Source: Belliella baltica DSM 15883
GTDB taxonomy: Bacteria > Bacteroidota > Bacteroidia > Cytophagales > Cyclobacteriaceae
NCBI RefSeq assembly: GCF_000265405.1
Contig: NC_018010.1
Span: 2,625,501-2,689,500, forward strand
Length of the DNA stretch: 64,000 bases
Direction of reading: 5' to 3'
This document shows, piece by piece, positions 17,257-26,164 of the stretch. Numbering within the stretch: position 1 is the first letter of the stretch; each line of letters opens with the position of its first letter. The position numbers were made by a program, and so were the translations under genes. Under the pieces are notes generated by a model. It was not told the origin of the DNA and did no database searches. It was given only the letters and a program-made list of their open reading frames with translations.

Positions 17257-17781
17257 ATGAAAATCACCAAAGACCTGTATCAAGGTTCACTGGCACTTTT
17301 GACGGATTTTTATCAACTCACCATGGCTTATGCATATTGGAAGTCTGGTAAGGCAGAACAAGAGGCAGTATTCAATCTTTTTTTTAGAAAGCATCCTTTT
17401 CAAAGTGGTTTTACAATAGCAGCTGGTCTTGAGTATGTGGTAGATTTCTGTAACAATTTCTATTTCAAAGATGATGACCTGAGCTACCTTGGTCAAATGA
17501 AAAATGCCGACGGCAGCCCTGTATTCGAATCAGCATTTTTAGCTTATTTGAAATCATTGAATTTCACATGTGATATTGATGCAGTAGAAGAAGGCACGGT
17601 GGTGTTTCCACATACCCCTTTGATCAGCGTAAAAGGTCCTTTGATACAATGTCAACTTCTCGAGACAGCCTTACTCAATGTTATCAATTTCCAGACTTTA
17701 ATCGCAACAAAATCTGCTAGGGTGGTACTAGCTGCAAAAGGCGACTCTGTATTGGAATTTGGTCTGAGAAGAGCGCACAAG
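17257..17781 (+). pseudogene. Nicotinate phosphoribosyltransferase, 5' fragment
   Basis: Reads MKITKDLYQGSLALLTDFYQ and stays parallel to the intact pncB at 26165 for about 172 codons up to FGLRRA, with roughly 83 percent DNA identity by eye. At 17771-17781 the sequence passes into a lolD 3' end, and the reading frame then runs out at 17835. Only about a third of the enzyme remains; the catalytic SGTHAHSW region is missing. The junction lies in GAGCGCACAAG, where the two parents share short similarity, so it looks like a deletion between pncB and lolD genes. Not expected to be active. Confidence 0.92.
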
Positions 17782-17918
17782 ATTTGCACGAATTGTTTTT
17801 TAAACTTCGAGATGAATTTGGTCAATCTTTCGTGATTGTAACGCACAATCAAGAACTTGCTCAAATGGCAGATAGAATGCTAACCATGCAGGATGGGAGA
17901 ATTGTTTCTGGAATTTAG
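17772..17918 (+). pseudogene. lolD 3' fragment fused to the pncB fragment
   Basis: In the frame starting AGC at 17772 the sequence reads [20 protein letters not shown] and on through [20 protein letters not shown] to a stop at 17916-17918. This is the last 45 residues of LolD (compare the gene at 9111) with three extra residues. It is in a different frame from the pncB part, so no fusion protein results. Divergence from the intact lolD is about one fifth of the bases, the same as for the pncB and EamA pairs, pointing to one shared origin for all three pieces. Confidence 0.9.
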
Positions 17919-17980
17919 AAGTGCTGAAAACATTAATTTTTAAATAAATTTAATTACAATAGCCCATAAACATTTGAAGC

Positions 17981-18433
17981 TTATTTCTTTTGAAGAATTG
18001 CCAACATTTCATCCACATGCTTTTTGGATTCAAACAAATCTGAAAATACACCCTGCACAAAATGTTCGCTATCAAGTAGATAAGTTACTCGTTTCGGCAT
18101 TCTAACAAGTGGAATCAAGGCGTCATAAGCTTTACAAACATCGCCTTTTTGATCGCTTAGAAGATCAAAAGGGAGATTGAATTCCTTTTGAAACTTAAGA
18201 TGTGAATCAATCGAGTCACGACTGATACCATAAACTGGAATATCTAAGTCTCTAAAAGCAGCAAATTGATCTCTGAAATCACAGGCTTAGGCTGTACAGA
18301 CCTTTGTGAAATTCTTAGGATAAAAGTAGATGATACAAGCTTTTCCCAAAGCATCTTTATTGAGTGTGAATTTTTCTCCTGAAGTAGAAGGTAAAGTGAA
18401 GTTTGGAGCCTTTTGTCCTTTTTTGAGTGCCAT
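17981..18433 (-). pseudogene. Thiol peroxidase of the Bcp/PrxQ type with an in-frame TAA
   Basis: From ATG at 18431-18433 it reads MALKKGQKAPNFTLPSTSGE, the start of AhpC/TSA peroxiredoxins that reduce peroxides with thioredoxin. KNFTKVCTA holds the peroxidatic cysteine. Then TAA occurs at 18287-18289 where the family has Glu, and the same frame continues ACDFRDQFAAFRDLDIPVYG (resolving cysteine in AC), SRDSIDSHLKFQKEFNLPFD and on to a normal stop at 17981. A GAA to TAA change explains it. Without the stop the product is 150 residues, the usual Bcp length. As written, only 48 residues would be made. Confidence 0.9.
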
Positions 18434-18566
18434 TTTGATAATGTAATTGTTGATATCATTGAAGTAACAGGAACTTGTCAACAATGTTTTCTCACATTTA
18501 ATTGAGGAACTATTCTTTCAACTTTCTCCTTTATCCAAAAACTTTATCCTTTAAATCTTTCTGATC

Positions 18567-19397
18567 TTGAGTAAGAAAAGTGTTCAGCACATGCTTCTGG
18601 CAGGTCTATTATTTTCACTGATGAATGTAGCGGTGAAAATGATTCCTCATATTCCAGCCATAGAAATTATTCTTTTTAGGTCTGTGATGAGTTTTTTTAT
18701 GACATACTTCGCACTCAAAAGAATCCATGTTCCTCTTCTCGGGAATAATAAAAAATTGCTGATTACACGTGGGATAGCAGGTTCTATTGGCTTAATGGCT
18801 TTCTTTTACAACCTTCAAACCATACCTCTTGCTAGCGCAGTTACCATAAATTACTTGGCTCCAATCTTCACGACCATCTTGGGGATTTTTATAGTAAAGG
18901 AAAAAGTAGCTAAGAGAAAATACCTCTATTTTGGAGTTTCCTTTATAGGTGTTATTATTATAGAAGGGTTTGATCCAAGGATCACTTCATTCGATTTGGC
19001 AATTGGCTTGATAGCATCTTTAGCTATGGGGGTTGCATACAATGTGATTAGAAAACTGAAAAACTCAGAACACCCTCTGGTAATTATGTTTTATTTTCCT
19101 TTAATTACAACACCGATTGCAGCTGTACTTTCTTATTTTTATTGGATCACACCTGTGGGAACCGATTGGCTGGTTTTAATCATTGTAGGTGTTTTGACTC
19201 AGGCCGCACAATATTTTATGACTTTAGCATATCAGAATGCTAATCTTTCCAAAGTGGCAAGTTTGAGTTATGTTGGAATCATCTATGCATTGAGTTTTGG
19301 TTTTTTGATTTTTGATGAGACATATAGTTTGATTACTTACATGGGGATGGTGCTTGTTTTGGCAGGAGTAATTTTGAATGTGACTTCTAAAAAATAA
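18567..19397 (+). CDS. EamA/DMT-family transporter, copy 2
   Basis: 276-residue paralogue of the transporter at 10148, nearly colinear, with the same TTG start context (TTGAGTAAGAAAAGTGT), the same repeat structure and an intact frame. By eye the proteins differ mainly by conservative changes (I/V/L) with DNA identity near 80 percent. That mostly silent pattern indicates that both are under selection and functional. It follows the decayed pncB/lolD fusion and the broken peroxiredoxin, and so appears to be the surviving gene of an otherwise eroded segment. Substrate unknown. Confidence 0.87.
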   Translation: MSKKSVQHMLLAGLLFSLMNVAVKMIPHIPAIEIILFRSVMSFFMTYFALKRIHVPLLGNNKKLLITRGIAGSIGLMAFFYNLQTIPLASAVTINYLAPIFTTILGIFIVKEKVAKRKYLYFGVSFIGVIIIEGFDPRITSFDLAIGLIASLAMGVAYNVIRKLKNSEHPLVIMFYFPLITTPIAAVLSYFYWITPVGTDWLVLIIVGVLTQAAQYFMTLAYQNANLSKVASLSYVGIIYALSFGFLIFDETYSLITYMGMVLVLAGVILNVTSKK

Positions 19398-19654
19398 TTT
19401 AAATGATCTAGAACTTATTTTTCAATACATGGTTATATGCAACTTTGGCAGTTGCTTCAATTCCATGGTTGATAGCTCGACTTATTAAATATCTACGAAA
19501 AACTTATCCGATGTGGTGAATCTAATATCAATTGATATTGGAGCTAAGCTAAATTAGATTTTTCTATCATTACTGACAAAGTTTCCTAAATCCTTATTTC
19601 ATTATATTCAATTAAAATTCCCTTTTATTCAAAATACATAAAGCCGATAGCCCT

Positions 19655-20413
19655 TTACTTTGCTATTATTACATTGATACCAAGTTCCTCTAATTGCTTG
19701 ACTAATACCTCTGAGATTTTTTCATCAGTAACCAACGTGTTGATTATATCCAAATCCGATATTTTGCCGAATCCTCTTTTCATAAATTTTGAGGAATCAG
19801 AAACTACAATTACTTCTTTTGCGCAGGAAATCATTTTTTTGTTAAGCAATACTTCGGCTACATTCGAGGTGGTGATTCCATAACTGAAATCAATCCCATC
19901 AACTCCCAAAAATAGTTTGTCGCATGAAATGTCTTTGAGAAATAATTCGGCATGGTACCCAGCAGTAGAGTTTGAAGAATTTCTAACTTCTCCTCCTAAC
20001 TGAATGACATTGATTTTTTCCCTTTTGGTCAATTCAAGAGCGACCTTCAATGAAGATGTTATCACTACCAGGTCTAAATCAAACGCTATATGTTCTGCCA
20101 TAAACTGTACTGTAGTTCCAGAGGCCATGATTATGGTGTCTTGATTTGCAATAAGACCGGAGGCAGTTTTACCGATCATATTTTTTTCATAAAATGAAAT
20201 TTTTTCTTTTTCCAAAACCGATATTTCCTTCGTGTAAGGGTTGTGCATCGAAGCGCCTCCATAGGTTCTATACAAAAGTCCTTTCTGTTCCAAAAAAGTA
20301 AAATCTTTCCTTATTGTTACCGCTGAGATATTTAGCTCTTCGCATAGCTCGTTGACAGAAATATGTTGCTTGTTTTTTAGTTTTTCTAAAATATAGGTAT
20401 GGCGTTTTATCAT
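19655..20413 (-). CDS. glpR: DeoR-family repressor, probable GlpR
   Basis: 252 residues with an N-terminal winged helix (KRHTYILEKLKNKQHISVNELCEELNISAVTIRKDF) and the DeoR C-terminal sugar-phosphate sensor domain: KTASGLIANQDTIIMASGTTVQFMAEHI, the ISCDKLFLGVDGID segment, and EVIVVSDSSKFMKRGF. Placed head-to-head with glpD-glpK-glpF, it most likely represses the glycerol genes until glycerol-3-phosphate binds. Function is assigned from family and context; I cannot identify operator half-sites in the 540-base gap by eye. Length is normal for the family. Confidence 0.85.
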   Translation of the reverse strand: MIKRHTYILEKLKNKQHISVNELCEELNISAVTIRKDFTFLEQKGLLYRTYGGASMHNPYTKEISVLEKEKISFYEKNMIGKTASGLIANQDTIIMASGTTVQFMAEHIAFDLDLVVITSSLKVALELTKREKINVIQLGGEVRNSSNSTAGYHAELFLKDISCDKLFLGVDGIDFSYGITTSNVAEVLLNKKMISCAKEVIVVSDSSKFMKRGFGKISDLDIINTLVTDEKISEVLVKQLEELGINVIIAK

Positions 20414-20952
20414 ATCTGTGTTATTTAATTTATCACCATGCTGCTATTGGTAATTTATCAAGCTAATGTAGTCAATCTTTCCAAAATGCCGAAGGTTACT
20501 CGTTGCAATTATACTTTGTAATTAGTACTGGTTATTTTTTTTCAAATGATTTTTTAATAAGTGTCTCCGCTTTCTGCAAGTAGCCAAACGATAGATTGAT
20601 GGATGAATGAGTTCAAGTTCGGTTGACAGGTTGATCTTGCCTGAATTTGGTTTGCACATTAGTGTCGGGTGTCAGGCTTTGATTCTTCGTTTAATTGGAA
20701 ATACCTTTTGATACTAGTAGCTATTTGCAATTTAGTTTGAAGTACATTTCTAGCTGCTTAGTTCAGATGACTGTAGACAGTTGATGAGTATCTGGTATCC
20801 GCTAATTTTTAATCCTCTTCTTACACAACGTCCAACATTGATGATACTCTATTTTTTTAATTCATGGAACAATTAATCAAAGAGAATCAACTTAAAACTA
20901 CGCAAAATTTTGAATACTTAATTTATTGTTCTAGTTTTAAAAATGAAAACAA
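20414..20952. other. Divergent regulatory gap between glpR and glpD
   Basis: About 540 bases with no gene. It should hold the promoters and GlpR operators for both directions. I do not see a perfect TAnnTTTG element or a convincing repeated operator; a few TTGA/TCAA words occur, but not in clear dyads. Confidence 0.4.
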
Positions 20953-22572
20953 ATGAAATTATCGAAACCTAATAAAGATAAAACGAAACTCGATATGAAA
21001 TTTGATAGAAATGAATCTTTGAGCCATTTAAAAAATGAAGTAGTTTGGGATGTTGTAGTTATAGGAGGTGGGGCTACAGGATTGGGGGTTGCAGTTGATT
21101 CAGCTAGTAGAGGATACAAGACAATACTGTTGGAGTCACATGATTTTGCGAAGGGAACTTCAAGTCGTAGTACCAAATTGGTACATGGCGGAGTGCGCTA
21201 TATGGCAAATGGTGATATTTCATTAGTAAAAGAAGCTCTAAGAGAAAGGGGGTTGTTAGCAAAAAATGCTACTCATCTTTTTAAAAATCAAAGTTTTGTA
21301 ATTCCAAATTACAATTTTTGGGGAGGGGTTTATTATAAGATTGGGCTTTCGATTTATGATTTATTGGCTGGTAAACTAAGTTTGGGAAGGACCAAATATC
21401 TTTCAAAAAGTACAATCCAAAAGTATATTCCTACCATCAATCCTCATAAATTGGCAAATGGTGTGTTATATCAGGATGGACAATTCGATGATGCAAGGTT
21501 GGCGATCAATTTAGCTCAAACTGCAGTAGAGCAAGGTGCTGTTGTGTTAAATTATTGTTCTGTTATTGGTTTTGAAAAGGATAAAGAAGGTAAAGTAATA
21601 GGAGTTGAAGCGAAAGAAAAAGAAACAGGTGTTGTCTATAAGTTGAAATCAAAAGCAATAGTAAATGCCACTGGTGTTTTCACAAATGAAATCATGCAGA
21701 TGGACAATCCCGATTCCAAAAAAACAATAATTCCTAGTCAGGGAATCCATTTGGTATTGGATCAATCTTTTTTGCCTTCAAATAAAGCTTTGATGATTCC
21801 CAAAACTTCTGACGGTAGGGTACTGTTTGCTGTTCCTTGGCACGGCAAAGTGATTATTGGGACAACAGACACATTGATAAAGGAATGTAGTTATGAACCA
21901 TACCCTTTGGAAAGGGAGATAGATTTTATTCTTGAGACTGCCCAAAGATTTTTGGTTGGCAAACCTACAAGAAAAGATGTCAAGGCTGTTTTCTCAGGTC
22001 TTAGGCCATTGGCAGCGCCATCAGATCAAACAAAAAGCACAAAAGAAATTTCAAGAAGTCACAAAATTATTGTTTCTAAATCAGGTATAGTGAGCATGAT
22101 AGGAGGGAAATGGACTACTTACAGAAAGATGGCTGAAGAAATAGTTGACAAGCTTATTGCACTTGGGAAATTGGATTTATCAGTATGTAGAACAGAAGAA
22201 ATTTCTATACATGGAAATTCTGGGAAAACACCAGTAGATTTTTCAAATCCTTATTATGTGTATGGGAGTGATATGGATACTTTGGAAAGACTTAGAAAAG
22301 AGAATCCCGAATATCAAGAAAAAATCCATCCAGAATATGCTTACCGATTGGATATGGTAGCCTTTGCCGTAAAGTATGAAATGGCAATTCAGATAGAAGA
22401 TGTTTTGGCAAGACGACTGCGACTATTGTTTTTGGATGCCAAAGCTGCCCAAGAGAGTGCACCAAAAGTGGCAATTTGTATGGCTAATTTATTGGGAAAA
22501 GGCCAAAATTGGATTGATGATCAGCTAGAAAGTTTCAAAGAATTGTCTAATAAATATTTATTGAAATGTTGA
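20953..22572 (+). CDS. glpD: Glycerol-3-phosphate dehydrogenase (FAD, quinone-linked)
   Basis: Oxidises glycerol-3-phosphate to dihydroxyacetone phosphate at the inner membrane, passing electrons to quinone. The FAD-binding dinucleotide fold is VVVIGGGATGLGVAVDSASRG, followed by the GlpD block GTSSRSTKLVHGGVRYM and later PSDQTKSTKEISRSHKI and GGKWTTYRKMAEEIVDKL. 539 residues, normal for GlpD. An alternative start at 20995 (MKFDRNESLSHLKN) removes a lysine-rich leader and is plausible. First gene of the rightward glycerol operon; glpK starts 27 bases after its stop. Confidence 0.95.
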   Translation: MKLSKPNKDKTKLDMKFDRNESLSHLKNEVVWDVVVIGGGATGLGVAVDSASRGYKTILLESHDFAKGTSSRSTKLVHGGVRYMANGDISLVKEALRERGLLAKNATHLFKNQSFVIPNYNFWGGVYYKIGLSIYDLLAGKLSLGRTKYLSKSTIQKYIPTINPHKLANGVLYQDGQFDDARLAINLAQTAVEQGAVVLNYCSVIGFEKDKEGKVIGVEAKEKETGVVYKLKSKAIVNATGVFTNEIMQMDNPDSKKTIIPSQGIHLVLDQSFLPSNKALMIPKTSDGRVLFAVPWHGKVIIGTTDTLIKECSYEPYPLEREIDFILETAQRFLVGKPTRKDVKAVFSGLRPLAAPSDQTKSTKEISRSHKIIVSKSGIVSMIGGKWTTYRKMAEEIVDKLIALGKLDLSVCRTEEISIHGNSGKTPVDFSNPYYVYGSDMDTLERLRKENPEYQEKIHPEYAYRLDMVAFAVKYEMAIQIEDVLARRLRLLFLDAKAAQESAPKVAICMANLLGKGQNWIDDQLESFKELSNKYLLKC

Positions 22573-22599
22573 ATAGTTTAACTGTAAACCTAAAGTAAA

Positions 22600-24099
22600 A
22601 TGGAAAAGTATGTTTTAGCCATGGACCAGGGAACTACGAGTTCCCGTTCCATAATTTTTGACAAGAGTGGCAATATCATATCGGTTGCCCAAAAGGAATT
22701 TACACAGATATTTCCCAAACCAGGTTGGGTAGAGCATGATCCTATAGAAATCTGGTCAACTCAAGCTGCCGTGACGGCAGAGGCTACTGCTAAAGTTGGT
22801 CTAAATGGTAAAAATTTAGCTGCTATTGGGATTACAAACCAAAGAGAAACAGTTTTGGTTTGGGAAAAAAAGACAGGCCAGCCGATTTACAATGCTATAG
22901 TTTGGCAAGATAAACGTACGTCAGATTATTGCGAAAAGCTCAAAAGTGATGGGAAAGAAAAAATTGTGAGAGAAAAAACAGGTTTGGTTTTAGATCCCTA
23001 TTTCTCTGGAACAAAAATTAAATGGATTTTAGATAATGTCGAAGGGGCACGAGAAAGAGCCCAAAATGGAGAGCTCGTATGTGGTACTATAGATACTTGG
23101 CTCGTTTGGAATCTCACTAAAGGGGAAACACACGTTACTGACGTCAGTAATGCTTCTAGAACGTTATTGTTTAACATAAACACGCTTCAATGGGATGATG
23201 AGCTTCTTCAGCTTTTTGACATTCCAAAAGCAATTTTGCCAGAAGTAAAAGAGAGTAGTGAGATTTACGGTCATACCAAAACCACAATTTTCGCTTCCAA
23301 AATACCTATCTCGGGTATAGCAGGTGATCAGCAGGCAGCATTGTTTGGACAACAATGTACCCAAACTGGAATGGTGAAAAATACCTATGGAACTGGTTGT
23401 TTTATGCTCATGAATATTGGTGATAAGCCAATTATTTCCAAAAACGGACTGTTGACTACAGTAGCATGGTCTATAAACGGAAAGACCCAATATGCCTTGG
23501 AAGGGAGTATTTTTATAGGTGGGGCAGTTGTTCAATGGCTTAGGGACAAGCTAGGAGTAATTCTGAGTTCCAAACAAGTAGAAGAACTAGCAGGAAAAGT
23601 GGAAGATACTGAGGGTGTTATTTTTGTGCCGACTTTTGCCGGGTTAGGTGCTCCATACTGGAACTCTTATGCCAGAGGAACTCTATTTGGATTGACAAGG
23701 AATACATCAGATGCTCATATTGCTAGAGCTGCTTTGGATGCAATTGCTTATCAGACAATGGATGTACTGCATGCAATGCAAGCTGATAGTGGATTGAAAA
23801 TCAGAGAACTCCGAGTAGATGGAGGGGCTACAGTCAACAACTTGCTGATGCAATTCCAATCTGATGTAATGGATACCAATGTGATCCGTCCCAAAGTAAC
23901 AGAAACAACAGCGCTCGGTGCTGCATATTTGGCAGGTTTGGCTGTTGGCTATTGGAAGAATACTGAGGAGATTAGTGAGTTTTGGGTCAAAGATCGAGTT
24001 TTTGAACCAAACCCTGATAGAAGTAAGGTTGAAGTTGGTATCGAGAATTGGCATCATGCAATTAAGACGATCCAATTTTGGACAAACAAAGATTTTTAA
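22600..24099 (+). CDS. glpK: Glycerol kinase
   Basis: Phosphorylates glycerol with ATP to give glycerol-3-phosphate for GlpD. FGGY-family kinase of 499 residues with [13 protein letters not shown] (phosphate loop, near residue 8), [21 protein letters not shown], the glycerol-contact region [31 protein letters not shown] and the hinge motif [20 protein letters not shown]. All key glycerol-binding blocks are present. Second gene of the operon, with glpF 24 bases downstream. Confidence 0.97.
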   Translation: MEKYVLAMDQGTTSSRSIIFDKSGNIISVAQKEFTQIFPKPGWVEHDPIEIWSTQAAVTAEATAKVGLNGKNLAAIGITNQRETVLVWEKKTGQPIYNAIVWQDKRTSDYCEKLKSDGKEKIVREKTGLVLDPYFSGTKIKWILDNVEGARERAQNGELVCGTIDTWLVWNLTKGETHVTDVSNASRTLLFNINTLQWDDELLQLFDIPKAILPEVKESSEIYGHTKTTIFASKIPISGIAGDQQAALFGQQCTQTGMVKNTYGTGCFMLMNIGDKPIISKNGLLTTVAWSINGKTQYALEGSIFIGGAVVQWLRDKLGVILSSKQVEELAGKVEDTEGVIFVPTFAGLGAPYWNSYARGTLFGLTRNTSDAHIARAALDAIAYQTMDVLHAMQADSGLKIRELRVDGGATVNNLLMQFQSDVMDTNVIRPKVTETTALGAAYLAGLAVGYWKNTEEISEFWVKDRVFEPNPDRSKVEVGIENWHHAIKTIQFWTNKDF

Positions 24100-24123
24100 T
24101 TTTCAAACAAGTAAATAATAAAA

Positions 24124-24861
24124 ATGATGGAAGCTTACATTTTTGAATTTATTGGAACAGCTATTCTCCTTTTAATGGGTACTGCTGTGGTAGCAAACGT
24201 AGTATTGAAAGATACAAAGGGCCATAATAGTGGATGGATCGTGATCACTACAGGTTGGGCATTGGGCGTTTATATTGCTGTTGTTGTAGCAGGCCCATAC
24301 AGTGGAGCACACCTCAATCCCGCAGTGACGGTCTCACTGGCTGTCATGGGGAGTTTTGATTGGGCTTTAGTGCCAGGATATATTATTGCTCAGATGTCTG
24401 GTGCGTTTATAGGTGCATTTTTATGCTGGTTGAATTACAAAGATCATTTTGATCGAACAGAAGATAGCGGGACTAAACTTGCTGTCTTTTCAACAGGGCC
24501 AGCTATTAGAAATACCCCTATCAATTTTATTGGAGAGGTAACAGGTACATTTATCTTACTGTTTGTGATTTATTTTATTACTGGTGCGGAGATACAATCT
24601 AGTGATGGGGTTACACCGGTAGGTCTTGGGTCTGTTGGTGCTATTCCTGTGGCATTCTTGGTTTGGGTGATTGGTTTGAGTTTGGGTGGTACCACGGGAT
24701 ATGCAATTAATCCAGCCAGAGATTTGGGGCCTAGAATTTTTCACGCAATAGCACCAATTAAATCTAAAGGATCGAGTGACTGGGGGTATGCATGGATTCC
24801 TGTCATTGGCCCAATAATAGGTGGGGTTTTGGCAGCTTTAGCAGCAAGTGTTTTACTTTAA
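24124..24861 (+). CDS. glpF: Glycerol uptake facilitator (aquaglyceroporin)
   Basis: Six-helix inner-membrane channel letting glycerol diffuse in. Both pore half-helices are present: HLNPAVTV (NPA at 65-67) and INPARDLGPR (NPA at about 197-199). The Asp directly after the second NPAR is the feature separating glycerol facilitators from water-only channels. 245 residues, within the family range. Two ATG codons are adjacent at 24124 and 24127. It completes the glpD-glpK-glpF operon. Confidence 0.96.
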   Translation: MMEAYIFEFIGTAILLLMGTAVVANVVLKDTKGHNSGWIVITTGWALGVYIAVVVAGPYSGAHLNPAVTVSLAVMGSFDWALVPGYIIAQMSGAFIGAFLCWLNYKDHFDRTEDSGTKLAVFSTGPAIRNTPINFIGEVTGTFILLFVIYFITGAEIQSSDGVTPVGLGSVGAIPVAFLVWVIGLSLGGTTGYAINPARDLGPRIFHAIAPIKSKGSSDWGYAWIPVIGPIIGGVLAALAASVLL

Positions 24862-25054
24862 TTAGTAGGTCCTAAATAGTTTAAAGTTGGAAAGAGAAAC
24901 TTGGTGACTTGGTTTTGCTAATTGAATTTACAATTCAATATATGACTGGCAAATTGATAAATCCAAAAGCCAATTTGATTTATGTGTTTACAACATAGAT
25001 TGCAATTCACACTCGATTCTAAATAGACCTTGATAACCATTTAATTTGAACGAT

Positions 25055-25894
25055 ATGAAAAAGTTATTTTTATTTACGTGTTTTGTTTTCCATTTATTGA
25101 ATTGTTTTTCACAGAATTATGATGGGGAAATTGAAAAAACTTCAAATGAATCTGAAAACGAAGAATCCTACAAACCTATTAGCTTAAGTTTTCAAACCAA
25201 AACTATGCATTTATGGAGAGCGTTTCGGGTGACTGATAATTTCATGACGGCCACCACTCTTAGTTGGTCTAGCCGAAATGGGAAATGGTCAGCTGGTTTT
25301 TGGGGTGGATACTCTTTGGGAAGAACCAGTGGTGTAAGTGACAATAGTAACTATACAGAACTAGATCACTTTATTCAATTTTCTGACAAGGGATTTACAA
25401 TAGCAATTTGGGATATAAATAACTTCACAAATTATGATACCGATTACTACAATACAAATAGTAGGTTTTATGATTATAGTCGTCAGAGCAGTAGGTTTGT
25501 AGATGTCACTTTGGCATATCAATTTCAGAATGAAAATTTTCCATTGAAAATCTCTTCAAGTACAATCGTTTTGGGAAGGGACTATTATATTGAGGAAACC
25601 GATCAGAATAATTTAAAGGGTCGTTTTAGTACTTATCTTGAAGTTGGGTTTCCTGTATTCAGAGATCAGTCTGGTGGTACCTTGTATCTAGCAGCTGGAG
25701 GTGCTTTTGCATTGGATAATCGAGACGGTCAAAATGACAATTTCTATGCATCTAAGGCGGGTTTGGTAAATGTGAATATGGATTATAGTCGTACAATTAA
25801 TGTCTTTTCACATCAAATGCCGGTTTCAGCCATGCCGTATTATAACCCGTCAGGCAAGATAGCGGGGCTTCAATTAGCTATTACTTTATTTTAA
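25055..25894 (+). CDS. Outer-membrane beta-barrel protein linked to the glycerol operon
   Basis: 279 residues with a signal peptide MKKLFLFTCFVFHLLNCFSQ. The mature part begins with an acidic stretch and then reads as amphipathic strands (SLSFQTKTMHLWRAFRVTDN, TLSWSSRNGKWSAGFWGGY, FVDVTLAYQFQ, STYLEVGFPVF, AGLVNVNMDYSRTI), ending in LQLAITLF with a terminal aromatic, as barrel proteins do. The frame is open from 25046, but the second ATG at 25055 gives a standard signal. It lies 193 bases after glpF in the same direction and could be a porin for glycerol-type solutes; that role is inference. Family not recognised. Confidence 0.75.
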   Translation: MKKLFLFTCFVFHLLNCFSQNYDGEIEKTSNESENEESYKPISLSFQTKTMHLWRAFRVTDNFMTATTLSWSSRNGKWSAGFWGGYSLGRTSGVSDNSNYTELDHFIQFSDKGFTIAIWDINNFTNYDTDYYNTNSRFYDYSRQSSRFVDVTLAYQFQNENFPLKISSSTIVLGRDYYIEETDQNNLKGRFSTYLEVGFPVFRDQSGGTLYLAAGGAFALDNRDGQNDNFYASKAGLVNVNMDYSRTINVFSHQMPVSAMPYYNPSGKIAGLQLAITLF

Positions 25895-26050
25895 TTCTCA
25901 CAAACCTGTTGTTTAAATGTGGGTTTTCAATAGGTTTTATCAACAATTGATGTCTACCTAAAAAGAATTGACATTGATTGTTACTTAATTCCATTACGTT
26001 GATATTCCCCGTTTGCCACCTATTGGCATTGATTTCTTTTTTAATAACTA

Positions 26051-26082
26051 AAAAATGGCTGCTTATTGAGTAGCCATTTTTT
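26051..26082 (+). terminator. Terminator after the outer-membrane protein gene
   Basis: AAAAATGGCT (26051-26060) pairs with AGCCATTTTT (26072-26081) around an 11-base loop, ending in T-rich sequence; located between the glycerol and NAD-salvage units. Confidence 0.7.
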
Positions 26083-26136
26083 CTGTGAAGTACTTTTTGT
26101 TGATCCAATAAACTCAAATTTTCCCATTTAAATCCT

Positions 26137-26144
26137 AAATTTGA
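26137..26144 (+). promoter_or_regulatory. -7 box of pncB
   Basis: TAAATTTG, a perfect TAnnTTTG, 20 bases before the pncB ATG, conserved at the same distance in front of the pncB fragment at 17257. Confidence 0.65.
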
Positions 26145-26164
26145 AGTCAAAGTAAATTTAGCCT

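Noticed and set aside
3316..18433. Recoding of TAA as a sense codon, suggested by two in-frame TAA stops
   Set aside because: TAA is the normal stop of many intact genes here (for example the POT gene, pncA, uxaB), so genome-wide recoding is not tenable; point mutation or error is simpler.
19420..19520. Hydrophobic 31-codon frame ending LRKTYPMW
   Set aside because: It has no start codon and is preceded by an in-frame stop; could be a gene remnant but cannot be supported.
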